Numbered from the stretch's first letter, positions 17,986 through 27,709 are shown. The stretch: 64,000 nucleotides of DNA from Sulfitobacter litoralis (GCF_900103185.1 NZ_FNJD01000001.1:248001-312000); one strand, 5' to 3'. Numbers and translations: made by a program. The notes: generated by a model not told the origin, from the letters alone.

Positions 17986-18131
17986 GGGTCCACCCCCTTT
18001 TAGAACAGGTTTTTCAATGCCTACCCGCGACGGCCCCCGCAAGCAAGAGCCCGTGGCAGTGCACATGCAGCATAAGCCGAAAATGAATAAGGAGTTACCA
18101 GTTCAGCAGGGTAAACGCCAATGAGCAGGCC

Positions 18132-18620
18132 TTAGCCGTGGTCTTTCAGCAGACGTTGCTTTTGCCGTGACCAATCCCGTTTGGCGGCAGTTTCGCGTTT
18201 GTCGTGCAGTTTCTTACCCTTGGCGATGCCTATCTTGATCTTGGCCATGCCGCGGTGATTGAAATACATCACCATTGGCACCAGCGTCATGCCCTTGCGT
18301 TGGGTTTCATTCCACAGGTGCGACAACTGTTTTTTGGACACTAGCAGCTTGCGGCGACGGCGCTCTTCGTGGGTAAATGTCTTGGCCTGCGTATAGGGCG
18401 CGACGTAGGAATTCACCAACCACAGCTCGCCATCTTCCACGGCGGCATAGCTTTCGGCGATGTTGGCGCCGCCATTGCGCAGGGATTTCACCTCGGAGCC
18501 TTCAAGGATGATGCCGCATTCAACGTCGTCGTCGATAGCGTAATCAAACCGCGCCCGGCGGTTTTCTGCGATGACCTTGTAGTTCGGGTCCGATTTGGAA
18601 GATGATTTAACCTGTGACAT
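18132..18620 (-). CDS. smpB: SsrA-binding protein SmpB
   Basis: A 162-residue tmRNA-binding protein needed for trans-translation rescue of stalled ribosomes. [30 protein letters not shown] and [19 protein letters not shown] are signature stretches, and the basic C-terminal tail ([16 protein letters not shown]) matches the part that enters the mRNA channel. The ATG at 18620 fits the usual N-terminus; a GTG at 18641 would add seven residues. In many relatives dapA precedes smpB; here a sulfotransferase gene lies upstream instead. Confidence 0.95.
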   Translation of the reverse strand: MSQVKSSSKSDPNYKVIAENRRARFDYAIDDDVECGIILEGSEVKSLRNGGANIAESYAAVEDGELWLVNSYVAPYTQAKTFTHEERRRRKLLVSKKQLSHLWNETQRKGMTLVPMVMYFNHRGMAKIKIGIAKGKKLHDKRETAAKRDWSRQKQRLLKDHG

Positions 18621-18706
18621 GCCAAGGATGTAGGGCGTCACGGCGCTGCGCGCAAGATGCAGCTGCGGGGTTTGCGCGGCGGGTGCCTGCGCGCCCCGCC
18701 GACAGT

Positions 18707-19525
18707 TTAGTCCCCCAGCTTGGCATGTACCTCTGCAAGGTCGATCTCGCCCGTGGGCATCTTGTTTGCCGGGTTGTCGAAGTCGTATTTGAACAGCTCG
18801 AAATCCCGTTTAAAGATTTCGCGCACAAGATGCATCGACAGATCGTCAAAGTAGTCTTCTACCGGATGGGCGCGTTTGGGGCCGTGACCTTCGGATTCGT
18901 TAAAGCGCGGGATATCACCGAGATTGACGGGATGGGGCGTGTCGATAGCGTCCAGAACGCTTTGCATGCCGTCATTGAATTTCTCGGTCCAGATGATCTT
19001 GTCGTAGGTGCCGCCGTTCACAATGAACGTACTGACATGGCCCGATTGCGCAGACCAGTGAATGTCGGGGTCCATGGGCCGACGCCAGCGGATGGTGTCG
19101 CGGGCAAACAGCAAGAACCGGCGGAAGCTGGCGATCTGGTCAAACTCTTGCTTGCCGTCATCGCCGCCGACTTCGATCCCATATTTCTGCATCAAAAGCG
19201 GCACCAGATTGCCGCGGTAACGGCGCCCATTCCGTTGAATACCGCAAATCTTGTCAAAGAAAGAGCTTAGAATCCGCGTGTAAGGGTTGCGCACGCACGT
19301 GAACGCGAAGGAATTGTGGTTTTCCACGTTGTTCGTGATCAGCGGCTGGGACGCGTCTTGCGCCCATTTGTGCATCCCCGATTTTGAATCGTGGATATCC
19401 CCATCAAAGAATTCGCCATGATCCGAATAGAACATGATTTGTCCAATGGTCGAGCAGGCGCATTTGGGCACCACCCGGTACACCACGCTCTCGCTTTCTG
19501 TCATCCATGTCCCTGGAAAACCCAT
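18707..19525 (-). CDS. Sulfotransferase family 2 domain protein
   Basis: A 272-residue protein of the carbohydrate-sulfotransferase type. The PAPS-binding elements are visible: 5'-phosphosulfate loop [12 protein letters not shown] (about residues 18-29) and 3'-phosphate motif [16 protein letters not shown] (about 76-91). There is no signal peptide or membrane segment, so it probably works in the cytosol. AGGAGG lies about 11 bases before the ATG at 19525; the ATG at 19504 is an alternative. It is divergent from a GT14-type glycosyltransferase, suggesting the two modify the same surface glycan; the acceptor is unknown. Confidence 0.85.
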   Translation of the reverse strand: MGFPGTWMTESESVVYRVVPKCACSTIGQIMFYSDHGEFFDGDIHDSKSGMHKWAQDASQPLITNNVENHNSFAFTCVRNPYTRILSSFFDKICGIQRNGRRYRGNLVPLLMQKYGIEVGGDDGKQEFDQIASFRRFLLFARDTIRWRRPMDPDIHWSAQSGHVSTFIVNGGTYDKIIWTEKFNDGMQSVLDAIDTPHPVNLGDIPRFNESEGHGPKRAHPVEDYFDDLSMHLVREIFKRDFELFKYDFDNPANKMPTGEIDLAEVHAKLGD

Positions 19526-19682
19526 ATTCGGCTCGGCCTCCTAAATTTTTTTGTACTTATGCTGCCATTTATGGCGACAGAATGGCCCAAATAAAGAAAA
19601 AGCAAATATTCGTGGTTTATTCAATCGCTGTTCGCCTTTATCTAACAAACTCGTCCAGAGCAGAGGGGATGCGTGTTTCGCG

Positions 19683-21260
19683 ATGGCCAGCATAGCCTAT
19701 ATCCTTTTGTGTCATAAAGACCCCCTTGCCGTCATCAAGCAAGCGGAGAGATTAACGGCGTCTGGTGACTATATGTCGATCCACTTTGACGCTTCGGCCA
19801 ACCCGTCTGATTTCGCCCAGATCACCCAGACGCTTGGCAAGAACCCGAATGTGACATTTGCCAGCAAACGCATCCGCTGCGGCTGGGGGGAATGGTCGCT
19901 GGTGCAAGCGACGCTGAACGCGGTCGAAAGCGCGATCGACGCCTTCCCGCGCGCCACACACTTCTACATGCTGTCGGGCGATTGCATGCCAATCAAATCC
20001 GCCGAATACATCCACGATTACCTCGACGATAATGATTATGACTTCATCGAGAGCTTTGACTATTTTGAAAGCGACTGGATCAAGACCGGCTGGAAAGAAG
20101 AACGGCTGATCTATCGGCACTGGTTCAATGAGCGCACCCAGAAAAAGCGGTTCTATGGCATGTTCGAGCTGCAAAAGCGCCTTGGCCTGACGCGCGAGAT
20201 ACCTGCGGACCTGCAGATCCAGATCGGCAGTCAGTGGTGGTGTCTGCGCCGTCAGACCGTCGAAGCCGTGATCGCATTCACCCGTGCGCGCAAGGATGTG
20301 ATGCGGTTCTTCAGGACAACCTGGATCCCGGACGAGACGTTTTTCCAGACCATCGTACGCCATATCGTGCCCGAAGCCGAATTACGCGTGCGCACCCTGA
20401 CGTTCCTGATGTTCACCGATTACGGAATGCCGGTGACATTCTATAACGATCACTACGATCTTTTGCTGTCGCAGGATTATCTATTTGCCCGCAAGATTAG
20501 CAGCGAGGCGCTGGACCTGAAGCGTCGGCTCGGGTTGCTGTATTCGGCCCGCGATGTCGAGGTTCAGATCAGCAACGAGGGGCGCAACCTGTTCAAGTTC
20601 CTCACCGGTCGAGGTCGGATCGGGCGGCGCTTTGCCACCCGTTTTTGGGAAAAGGAAAGCACGCTGGGGCGCGAACGCGCGTTGCTGATCGTGGTGTGCA
20701 AGAAATGGCATGTGGCCAAACGTGTGCTTGAACAGATGCGTCAGGCGACCAACCTGCCTGCGCTCGAATACCTGTTCAGCGAACAGGACACCGCCCTGCC
20801 CGATCTGGGTGGTATCCAGAACTCCTTGGGCAAGCGCACCCGTCACCGTCGGTCTTTGATGCGCATGCTGTTTGACTATTACGACACCGACCAGTTGATC
20901 GTCTGCATGGACCCCGGTGATATCGATCTGCTGAACGACTTTGCCGCTGACAGATCGGTCACGCGGGTGCTGGAGATCGAATGCCAGTTCTCGGACGACT
21001 ACCTTGTCGGGCATGCCAAGCGTGTCGGGCTGGCGGGCGAGCGGACCTCTGTCGACACACTAGAGCGGCTTTTGCCCACGATCCGCAATGATCTGACGCT
21101 GGAATCCGATCGTATCCGCGACGCGCAGTTCGAAAACTACGCCCGCGTGCGCGAAACAGCGTCGGCACAGGAAAACACCGAAGCGCTGGCCGCTTTTCTG
21201 CGCATATCGCCGGAGCAGGCACGCCCCATCGCCGAGACCCACCATCTTTTTACCGACTGA
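19683..21260 (+). CDS. GT14-type beta-1,6-N-acetylglucosaminyltransferase with C-terminal DUF5928-like domain
   Basis: A 525-residue protein. Residues about 1-250 match the core-2/I-branching (GT14) fold: IAYILLCHKDP, VHFDASANP-like nucleotide-sugar region, CGWGEWSLVQATLNAV, MLSGDCMPI and the WIPDETFFQTIV catalytic-Glu segment. Residues about 300-525 form a second domain which I recall as DUF5928, known mainly from Rhodobacterales. No signal or membrane helix is evident. The start at 19683 is chosen because MASIAYILLCHKD is the expected strand 1; GAGGGG lies 14 bases upstream. Divergent from the sulfotransferase; a HIT-family gene follows 9 bases on. The real acceptor is unknown. Confidence 0.85.
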   Translation: MASIAYILLCHKDPLAVIKQAERLTASGDYMSIHFDASANPSDFAQITQTLGKNPNVTFASKRIRCGWGEWSLVQATLNAVESAIDAFPRATHFYMLSGDCMPIKSAEYIHDYLDDNDYDFIESFDYFESDWIKTGWKEERLIYRHWFNERTQKKRFYGMFELQKRLGLTREIPADLQIQIGSQWWCLRRQTVEAVIAFTRARKDVMRFFRTTWIPDETFFQTIVRHIVPEAELRVRTLTFLMFTDYGMPVTFYNDHYDLLLSQDYLFARKISSEALDLKRRLGLLYSARDVEVQISNEGRNLFKFLTGRGRIGRRFATRFWEKESTLGRERALLIVVCKKWHVAKRVLEQMRQATNLPALEYLFSEQDTALPDLGGIQNSLGKRTRHRRSLMRMLFDYYDTDQLIVCMDPGDIDLLNDFAADRSVTRVLEIECQFSDDYLVGHAKRVGLAGERTSVDTLERLLPTIRNDLTLESDRIRDAQFENYARVRETASAQENTEALAAFLRISPEQARPIAETHHLFTD

Positions 21261-21269
21261 GGACTGCCC

Positions 21270-21650
21270 ATGGCCTATACCTACGACGATCAGAACATCT
21301 TTGCTAAAATCCTGCGCGGCGAAATTCCGAACAACACGGTTTACGATTCCGAACACGCACTGGCGTTCCGGGACATTGAACCGCAGGCCCCCACGCATGT
21401 GCTGGTGATCCCCAAGGGGCCGTATATCAGCTTTGACCACTTCGCCGCAGAGGCAACCGATGCCGAAATCATAGGCTATGTCCGCGCCATTTCAGAAGTG
21501 TGCAAAGCCGAAGGCGTCACGCTGGATGCGGGCGAAGGCTTTCGCATGATCGCCAATGCAGGCGCGCATGGCGTCCAAGAGGTGCCGCATTTGCATGTGC
21601 ATATCCTGGGTGGTCGACCCATGGGGCGCATGGTGGCGCGCCCCAGCTGA
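21270..21650 (+). CDS. HIT family (histidine triad) nucleotide-binding protein
   Basis: A 126-residue HINT-type protein of about the usual length. The triad HLHVHILGG (His-x-His-x-His) lies near the C-terminus, and IFAKILRGEIPNNTVYDSE is the standard N-terminal segment. The family hydrolyses purine nucleoside phosphoramidates and aminoacyl-adenylates. It starts 9 bases after the glycosyltransferase with GAGGACT before the ATG, so it is probably co-transcribed, though a functional link is not implied. Confidence 0.93.
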   Translation: MAYTYDDQNIFAKILRGEIPNNTVYDSEHALAFRDIEPQAPTHVLVIPKGPYISFDHFAAEATDAEIIGYVRAISEVCKAEGVTLDAGEGFRMIANAGAHGVQEVPHLHVHILGGRPMGRMVARPS

Positions 21651-21704
21651 CCACCACCACTTTAAGAACAAGCGCGACAGGCGCGGCGTGATCTCGCGCC
21701 GCGC

Positions 21705-22331
21705 TTATTTGTTTTTGCGGCCCGCCCGCCAGCGCGCAAAACGCCCCTGCTTTTCGGCGATATCGTCTTCCAGCCGCTCGAGCGTCGGGTCAATGCGGGC
21801 GCGTCTGAACCGACGCCAGCGTACCCAGATCGCATACACCAGCGCCGCGAACAGGATCAGGATGATGATGTTCAGGAAACGGATGCCCTTGCTTGCATCC
21901 GGCCCGTCCACTGGACGTACAGACACCGCATTGGGGAAGATCGACAGGAATTCATTCCGCCAACCATAGTGTTTCAGCGCGACGTACTTCGGGGTCCCCG
22001 CGGCAGATTTGAGATCGGACGCTTCGGCCTGCAGGTTCGTCGTGTCGAACTTGAAATACGGCGGCCAGCCCCAGCCGGTGTCTTCGTTGCGATAGACCAT
22101 AACGTCGCCCTTGGCCCGACGCGACTGGATAAAGAACACGTCGCGGTTGCCTACGGCGGTGCTGTTGCCCACATCAGCGTTCGACCAGAAGATCGAATTA
22201 TCGCCAAAATCGATGCGCTTTTCATAGGTGTCGGTGATCCGCACGATATCGACCTGAGGCAACGTATAGTGAAAAAACCCGGCAATGATCAGCCAGATCA
22301 CACCCCAAAAGGCCCATTTGATAATCGCCAT
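21705..22331 (-). CDS. DUF1523 family membrane protein
   Basis: A 208-residue protein with an N-terminal membrane anchor (residues about 5-24) and a second hydrophobic helix near residue 150-172 (IRFLNIIILILFAALVYAIW), enclosing a soluble, probably periplasmic domain with DIVRITDTYEKRIDFG and DVFFIQSRRAKGDVMVYRNED. I recognise this as DUF1523, a family of unknown function frequent in Rhodobacterales. The Arg-rich C-terminal tail is cytoplasmic. GGGGAAA precedes the ATG. Probably co-transcribed with the small membrane protein upstream. Confidence 0.8.
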   Translation of the reverse strand: MAIIKWAFWGVIWLIIAGFFHYTLPQVDIVRITDTYEKRIDFGDNSIFWSNADVGNSTAVGNRDVFFIQSRRAKGDVMVYRNEDTGWGWPPYFKFDTTNLQAEASDLKSAAGTPKYVALKHYGWRNEFLSIFPNAVSVRPVDGPDASKGIRFLNIIILILFAALVYAIWVRWRRFRRARIDPTLERLEDDIAEKQGRFARWRAGRKNK

Positions 22332-22343
22332 CGGCGTTTCCCC

Positions 22344-22610
22344 TTAATTAAAGTTGGTGAGGTAGACGGTCAGGATGACCAGCCCCACCGGGACAACATA
22401 GACCCCAAGGATCAGCTTGCGGCGGATTGACCCGTCATATCGCTTGAGCCCTCGTTGCACGAATGTGTCGCGATCCACAAGGCGCGGTCCCGCCGACCAC
22501 TTTTGATGCAGTTTGCCCCGCCGGACCTGACGAGAATAAATCGACAGCGCGATATAGAAGATGGTCAGAACGACAAAACCGATAACGATCAACTTTAGCA
22601 AAGCCAGCAT
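22344..22610 (-). CDS. Small conserved membrane protein
   Basis: An 88-residue protein with two membrane segments (residues about 3-24 and 66-85) flanking a basic, hydrophilic middle (VRRGKLHQKWSAGP ... VQRGLKRYDGS). RRKLILGVYVVPVG is a stretch I associate with conserved hypotheticals of this lineage. It lies between the histidine kinase and the DUF1523 gene with 12- and 27-base gaps, so the three may form one transcript. Function unknown. Confidence 0.75.
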   Translation of the reverse strand: MLALLKLIVIGFVVLTIFYIALSIYSRQVRRGKLHQKWSAGPRLVDRDTFVQRGLKRYDGSIRRKLILGVYVVPVGLVILTVYLTNFN

Positions 22611-22637
22611 ATGCCTGAGCCTCTTTTGTGTCGCGTG

Positions 22638-23723
22638 CTAGTCGGTCAACGGCCAGGTGACCTTTAACTCGCCGCCGCTTTCACGTTCGGGCGTTACCAG
22701 CTCTCCGCCCAATTGTTGTGCCGCGGCAAGCAGAATGCGCATACCAAGGCCTGTGCCGGCTGTCTGATTGTTGGGAATACCGGGGCCATCGTCAATGCAG
22801 CTCAGGTGGTAAAAACCATCCTTGCGTTCACCGCGCAGCTCAAACGTCCCGCGTTTACGCCCCTCATAAGCGTATTTCGCAGCATTGGTCATCGCCTCGT
22901 TCACGATCATCCCGACAGAGGACGCGCTACGCGACGACAGATGCGTCGGTTCCACCTCTACGGTCAGATGTACCCCATCTGGCATCTGTTGGCTGGTAGA
23001 ATGCGCAACCTTTCGCAAGAAGGCCGCGATATCCACTGCTGCACCGGTGTCGGTCAGATACAAAGCTTCGTGCAGGCTGCTGATGGTCGAAAGACGCCCC
23101 TGAATGGTGTCGAGTGCAGCGCGGGCCTCAGGGGATTTTTCGCTTCTGATCTGGATGCGGATCAACGCCTCCAGCGACTGGAGCGAGTTTTTCACGCGGT
23201 GGTCGACTTCCTTGCGCAAGACTTCGGCATCGGCCAGCGCCTTGTGCAATTCGATCTGCCGCATCGCCTGCCCCGCCAGAACCTTAAGAGCACGCCGTTG
23301 AAAGTCGTTCAGCTGGTGCGGTTTTCGGTCGAGCACGCACAGGGTACCAAGCGGCAGGTTCCTGTCGTCTTCCAACAGCGCTCCGGCGTAAAACCGGATA
23401 GAGTCGTCGCCGGTGACGAAATTATTGTCAGCTGTGCGCGGGTCGATGGTGGTGTCGTTCACCTCGAGGTAATCATCCCCCGCAATGGCATGGGCGCAAA
23501 TGCTATCGGTGATGTCGCTGCCGTCAATCTCTAACCCGATTTTGGATTTAAACCACTGGCGATCATCATCCACGAGAGAGATCAGCGCAATCGGCACCTC
23601 GCAAATTTCTGCGGCGAGGCGGGTGATGTCGTCGAACCCTTCTTCGGGCGACGTGTCTAGAATGTTATACCCTCGCAGCAACGCGAGGCGCATTTCTTCT
23701 TGCTTAATTAAAGATGCTTTCAT
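22638..23723 (-). CDS. GAF-domain sensor histidine kinase (HisKA_2/HWE-like)
   Basis: A 361-residue soluble kinase. Residues about 20-160 are a GAF domain (EVPIALISLVDDDRQWFKS, GTLCVLDRKP). The dimerisation box has His175 in EVDHRVKNSLQSL, the HisKA_2 type, and the ATPase domain shows NEAMTNAAKYAY (N box) and DDGPGI and GTGLGM (G boxes). No receiver domain or adjacent response regulator is present, so the partner is elsewhere. Such kinases often feed the alphaproteobacterial general stress response or light signalling; I cannot tell which. ATG at 23723 chosen over a TTG two codons earlier. Confidence 0.9.
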   Translation of the reverse strand: MKASLIKQEEMRLALLRGYNILDTSPEEGFDDITRLAAEICEVPIALISLVDDDRQWFKSKIGLEIDGSDITDSICAHAIAGDDYLEVNDTTIDPRTADNNFVTGDDSIRFYAGALLEDDRNLPLGTLCVLDRKPHQLNDFQRRALKVLAGQAMRQIELHKALADAEVLRKEVDHRVKNSLQSLEALIRIQIRSEKSPEARAALDTIQGRLSTISSLHEALYLTDTGAAVDIAAFLRKVAHSTSQQMPDGVHLTVEVEPTHLSSRSASSVGMIVNEAMTNAAKYAYEGRKRGTFELRGERKDGFYHLSCIDDGPGIPNNQTAGTGLGMRILLAAAQQLGGELVTPERESGGELKVTWPLTD

Positions 23724-23829
23724 CGACAATACTCACGAAACGGCGTGCAGAAAGCACTTTTTACAACCCCACAGATCGGAGGACAGAACGCATATGGCCT
23801 GTCACCCCACCCTGCGACAGCGATGGGTC

Positions 23830-23857
23830 AAAATATCTACGTTATGGTATACGTCAA
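23830..23857 (-). promoter_or_regulatory. Candidate promoter for the histidine kinase gene
   Basis: On the minus strand TTGACG (23852-23857) is separated by 16 bases from TATTTT (23830-23835), an acceptable sigma-70-like pair about 107 bases before the ATG. The 216-base gap between the kinase and creatinase holds nothing else I trust besides a 7-bp GTGCCCC/GGGGCAC hairpin at 23910-23934. Confidence 0.35.
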
Positions 23858-23939
23858 GCCGTATTCCCGATTTGTCCCGCCGGGGTCATCCGCCCCTCTG
23901 GGCAAACGGGTGCCCCCTGAAGAACAAGGGGCACTGCAA

Positions 23940-25163
23940 TTAACCTACGACGTTGAAATCAGGGCCATAAGGGTAACCTGTGATGTTGTCGTTTCCGTCT
24001 TCGGTAATCACCAGAATGTCATGTTCGCGGTAGCCGCCCGCGCCTGGCTGGCCTTCTGGCAGGGTCAACATCGGCTCCATCGAGATGACCATGCCGGGTT
24101 CAAGCACCGTATCAATGTCCTCGCGCAGCTCCAGCCCCGCTTCGCGGCCATAGAAATGCGACAGCACGCCGAACGAGTGGCCATAGCCAAAGGTGCGATA
24201 TTGTAGCAGGTCCCGTTCTTCGAGGAAGGCGTTGATCTTGTGGGTGACATCGGCGCAGCTGACACCGGGTTTCAGCAGGCTCATCCCGTATTCATGGGCT
24301 GCGACGTTGGCTTCCCATATCTTCAGGCTCGCGGGGTCCACATCTCCGGCGAACAGGGTGCGTTCCAGCGCCACGTAATAGGCCGAGATCATCGGGAAGG
24401 TGTTCAGCGACAGAATATCACCGCGTTGCAGCTGCCGTGCGGTGACCGGATTATGCGCGCCGTCGGTGTTGATGCCGGATTGGAACCACACCCATGTGTC
24501 GCGGTATTCGGCGTCAGGGAACCGCTTGGCGATCTCAAGCTCCATCGCGTCGCGGCCGGCCATGGCAATGTCGATCTCGCGCGCGCCAACCTTAACGGCA
24601 TCGCGGATCGCATAGCCGCCCACATCGGCCACTTGAGCCGCCTGCCGGATCAACGCGATTTCTGCCGGAGATTTATGCATCCGCTGGCGCATCGTGGTCT
24701 CGAACAGGTCGATCATCACCACCGGCTCTAGGAAATCTTCCAGCTTGTCGCGCTGCATCAGGGTCAGGTGGTCGCCCTCATAGCCAATCGTCGCGCCCTT
24801 GCCCGTGACCGACGCCACTGCGCGCCAGTAATTGTCGCGCTGCCAGTCGGTGTAGGTGATGTTGTCGGCAAAGCTGCGCCGCCACGGCTGGCCTGCGTCA
24901 ATGCCCGCCGAAATGGTCACACATTCTGTCTCTGTTACCACCAGCCCATAGGGGCGGCCAAAGGCGCAGTACAGAAAGCCCGAATAATAGGCGATATTGT
25001 GCATCGACGTGAAAACCGCAGCCGTCGCACCGGCCGCATCCATGCGTTCGCGCAGTTCTTCCAGACGTGCTTCGTATTCGGCGGCGTCGAACGGCAGCGG
25101 GGACTTCGTGCCGTTGTGGAAACGGTACATATCGGGACGTGCGGTTTTGGATGAATTGGTCAT
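23940..25163 (-). CDS. Creatinase (creatine amidinohydrolase), M24 fold
   Basis: A 407-residue cytosolic enzyme hydrolysing creatine to sarcosine and urea. It follows the Pseudomonas creatinase sequence as I remember it over its length: FTSMHNIAYYSGFLYCAFGRP, GQPWRRSF and YTDWQRDNYW, TWVWFQSGINTDGAHNPVT (with the catalytic His), ALERTLF, QYRTFGYGHSFG and REAGLELREDIDTVLEPGMV. Unlike M24 metallopeptidases, creatinase needs no metal. AGGAGGG precedes the ATG. No creatininase, sarcosine oxidase or urease gene is adjacent. Alternative: a relative acting on another guanidino compound. Confidence 0.9.
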   Translation of the reverse strand: MTNSSKTARPDMYRFHNGTKSPLPFDAAEYEARLEELRERMDAAGATAAVFTSMHNIAYYSGFLYCAFGRPYGLVVTETECVTISAGIDAGQPWRRSFADNITYTDWQRDNYWRAVASVTGKGATIGYEGDHLTLMQRDKLEDFLEPVVMIDLFETTMRQRMHKSPAEIALIRQAAQVADVGGYAIRDAVKVGAREIDIAMAGRDAMELEIAKRFPDAEYRDTWVWFQSGINTDGAHNPVTARQLQRGDILSLNTFPMISAYYVALERTLFAGDVDPASLKIWEANVAAHEYGMSLLKPGVSCADVTHKINAFLEERDLLQYRTFGYGHSFGVLSHFYGREAGLELREDIDTVLEPGMVISMEPMLTLPEGQPGAGGYREHDILVITEDGNDNITGYPYGPDFNVVG

Positions 25164-25283
25164 ATCAGACCCTCCTTCTCAGAAAGGTCCCGGCGTGCAG
25201 GACGCAAGGGCCGTGAAATGCTGGACGACGCCATCGTCCAAACCCGCCCCCTGTTTCGCCGATTTACGCCGTCCGATCAAGGC

Positions 25284-26075
25284 TCACTTTATCCCAAGCA
25301 GCGCTTTCACCATATCGCTTTCGGGATCTTCAAGCAGATCGATAATATCAAAATGGTGTCGCCCCTCGACGACGAACTGCTTGGCCCCCCAAACACGCGA
25401 AAACTGCTCGGCTTGCTCAAGGAAAGCGGGGCGTTCATTGGCACCGACCCAAATCGTGACATTCACCCCATGCGGCGGGGTCATGTTGACGGGGCTTTCA
25501 GCGGTTGCTTCGGCTTCGTCCAGTTTCAAGATCTCGTTCATAGAGGTCTGCAGCAGCGGCATCAAATCTGCCACGGGCGAGATGGCGACAATATTATCGA
25601 TGCGGTCACGCACGTCTCCGGACAGGATCAGGGGGTCGGTCATCCGTGCGACCTGCTGCCCGCCGGCGGAATGCCCTACCAAAGCCAAAGCGCCTTGCGT
25701 CCGTTTCGCGATTTCACTGATGGCGCGGGCGACCTGCCCCGTGATCTGAGCGATCCGCACATCGGGACATAGATCATAGCCGACCATCGCAACCGCATAA
25801 CCGCGCGCCAATGGACCAGCGGCCAGATGTGACCAATCGGCAGGGGCAAAGGCCTTCCAATAGCCGCCGTGGATAAAGATTACGGTGCCGCGTGACACGC
25901 CTTCGGGTTCGAAAAGATCAAACACCTCGCGGTCCGTCGGCCCGTACGAGATGTTCTTTTGCGCACGAAATCCCAGCTTCTTGCGGAATGCCGCTGCAGC
26001 CTTTTGCCAGCGGGGCGGAAATGCCTCTGCGTTCTCGATATAAGCGGCGTTTGCATAAGCGTCGTCTAGCTGCAT
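25284..26075 (-). CDS. Alpha/beta hydrolase (kynurenine-formamidase-like, HGGYW type)
   Basis: A 263-residue serine hydrolase. The oxyanion-hole motif HGGYW is at residues 69-73, the nucleophile Ser136 sits in GHSAGG, and the catalytic His is probably in GRHHFDII near residue 240. HGGxW with this spacing is typical of bacterial arylformamidases and carbamate/ester hydrolases. GGAGGACC precedes the ATG. It lies 120 bases upstream of creatinase in the same direction and may share a transcript; no other kynurenine-pathway gene is nearby, so arylformamidase is only a guess. Confidence 0.82.
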   Translation of the reverse strand: MQLDDAYANAAYIENAEAFPPRWQKAAAAFRKKLGFRAQKNISYGPTDREVFDLFEPEGVSRGTVIFIHGGYWKAFAPADWSHLAAGPLARGYAVAMVGYDLCPDVRIAQITGQVARAISEIAKRTQGALALVGHSAGGQQVARMTDPLILSGDVRDRIDNIVAISPVADLMPLLQTSMNEILKLDEAEATAESPVNMTPPHGVNVTIWVGANERPAFLEQAEQFSRVWGAKQFVVEGRHHFDIIDLLEDPESDMVKALLGIK

Positions 26076-26168
26076 GTGGTCCTCCGTCAGCGTCCCTTAA
26101 TGATGTGGAACTAGACAATCATAGCGAATGTTGCTTTGGGTACCACAGACAAAAGCGGAGAGATCAAA

Positions 26169-27644
26169 ATGACTGACGCAAAGACTGACCTAAAATCAAT
26201 GCTCAAAGATCCCAGCCTGTTGGAAACCCGCGCCTATATCGGCGGTGAATGGGTCGATGGCGATGATGGCACCTTTGATGTGGTGAACCCCGCCCGCGGC
26301 GATGTGATCGCCAAGGTGGCCAACCTCAGCCGTGCGCAGGTGGCCGGTGCCATCGCCCAGGCGGAAAAGGCGCAAAAGGAATGGGCCAGCTGGACCGGCA
26401 AGGAACGTGCCGGCGTCATGCGCAAATGGTTCGACCTGATGATGGATAATCAAGACGATCTGGGCACCATCCTGACTGCTGAACAAGGCAAGCCCTTGGG
26501 CGAAGCCAAGGGCGAGATCGCCTATGGTGCGTCGTTCATCGAATTCTTCGGCGAAGAAGCCAAACGTGTGTACGGCGAAACCATCCCGGGCCACCAGCGC
26601 GACAAGCGGATTACCGTGATCAAGCAGCCCATCGGCGTTGCCGCCTCGATCACCCCGTGGAACTTCCCCAACGCGATGATCACCCGCAAAGCCGCGCCCG
26701 CGCTGGCCGCCGGTTGCGCCTTTGTTGCGCGCCCTGCTGCGGAAACACCGCTGTCGGCGATCGTCATGGGTGTGCTCGCCGAACGTGCAGGCATCCCCGC
26801 GGGCGTGTTCAATGTGGTGCCATCCTCGTCCTCCTCCGCCGTGGGCAAGGAATTCTGCGAAAACCCCGCCGTGCGCAAACTGACCTTTACCGGATCAACC
26901 GAAGTGGGCCGCATCCTGCTGAAACAGGCTGCCGATCAGGTCATGAAATGCTCGATGGAGCTGGGGGGCAATGCGCCGTTCATCGTGTTTGACGATGCCG
27001 ATCTGGACGCCGCTGTCGAAGGCGCGATCCTGTGCAAGTTCCGCAACAACGGCCAGACCTGCGTCTGTGCAAACCGCATCTATGTGCAGGCCGGTGTCTA
27101 TGACGCCTTTGCCGCAAAGCTGAAGGCCCGCGTCGAAAAGATGAAGGTCGGTGACGGCTTTGAAGACGGCGTAGAACTGGGGCCGCTGATCAACGGCGAT
27201 GCCTCCGAAAAAGTGAAAGAGCATGTCGAGGACGCGCTGTCGAAAGGCGCTGAAATCCTGCTGGGCAGCAAAGAAGAGAAGATGGGCGGCAATTTCTTGG
27301 CCCCGACCATCATCACGGGTGTGACGCAGGATATGAAGGTCTCGAAAGAGGAAACCTTTGGCCCGCTGGCACCGCTGTTCAAATTCGACAACGAAGACGA
27401 CGTGATCGCAATGGCCAATGATACGATCTTTGGTCTTGCGTCCTACTTCTACGCCAAAGACCTGAGCCGCGTGTACAAGGTCGCCGAGGCGCTGGAGTAT
27501 GGCATCGTGGGCGTGAACACCGGCATCATCTCGACCGAGGTCGCGCCGTTTGGCGGCGTCAAACAGTCCGGTCTGGGCCGCGAAGGCAGCCACCACGGGA
27601 TCGAAGACTACTTAGAAATGAAATACATCTGCATGTCGGTCTGA
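26169..27644 (+). CDS. gabD: NAD(P)-dependent succinate-semialdehyde dehydrogenase
   Basis: A 491-residue aldehyde dehydrogenase. The Rossmann and catalytic motifs are in order: [49 protein letters not shown] (catalytic Glu) and [11 protein letters not shown] (catalytic Cys), with [13 protein letters not shown] near the end. These features match GabD-type succinate-semialdehyde dehydrogenases, the last step of 4-aminobutyrate breakdown to succinate. No GABA transaminase is adjacent. The start at 26169 has GGAGA 7 bases upstream. Followed at once by a terminator, so it is probably monocistronic. Confidence 0.92.
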   Translation: MTDAKTDLKSMLKDPSLLETRAYIGGEWVDGDDGTFDVVNPARGDVIAKVANLSRAQVAGAIAQAEKAQKEWASWTGKERAGVMRKWFDLMMDNQDDLGTILTAEQGKPLGEAKGEIAYGASFIEFFGEEAKRVYGETIPGHQRDKRITVIKQPIGVAASITPWNFPNAMITRKAAPALAAGCAFVARPAAETPLSAIVMGVLAERAGIPAGVFNVVPSSSSSAVGKEFCENPAVRKLTFTGSTEVGRILLKQAADQVMKCSMELGGNAPFIVFDDADLDAAVEGAILCKFRNNGQTCVCANRIYVQAGVYDAFAAKLKARVEKMKVGDGFEDGVELGPLINGDASEKVKEHVEDALSKGAEILLGSKEEKMGGNFLAPTIITGVTQDMKVSKEETFGPLAPLFKFDNEDDVIAMANDTIFGLASYFYAKDLSRVYKVAEALEYGIVGVNTGIISTEVAPFGGVKQSGLGREGSHHGIEDYLEMKYICMSV

Positions 27645-27665
27645 CCTGCGGATATTGGAAATGTG

Positions 27666-27702
27666 AAAACGGGCGGCGGGGTGATCCTGCCGCCCGTTTT
27701 TC
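27666..27702 (+). terminator. Intrinsic terminator after gabD
   Basis: A 12-bp stem AAAACGGGCGGC / GCCGCCCGTTTT (27666-27677 with 27689-27700) with an 11-base loop and a following U-run. Confidence 0.9.
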
Positions 27703-27709
27703 TTGGTAG

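Noticed and set aside
23745-24206. Plus-strand frame between the histidine kinase and creatinase
   Set aside because: More than half runs antisense through the conserved C-terminus of creatinase, and no family resemblance was seen.
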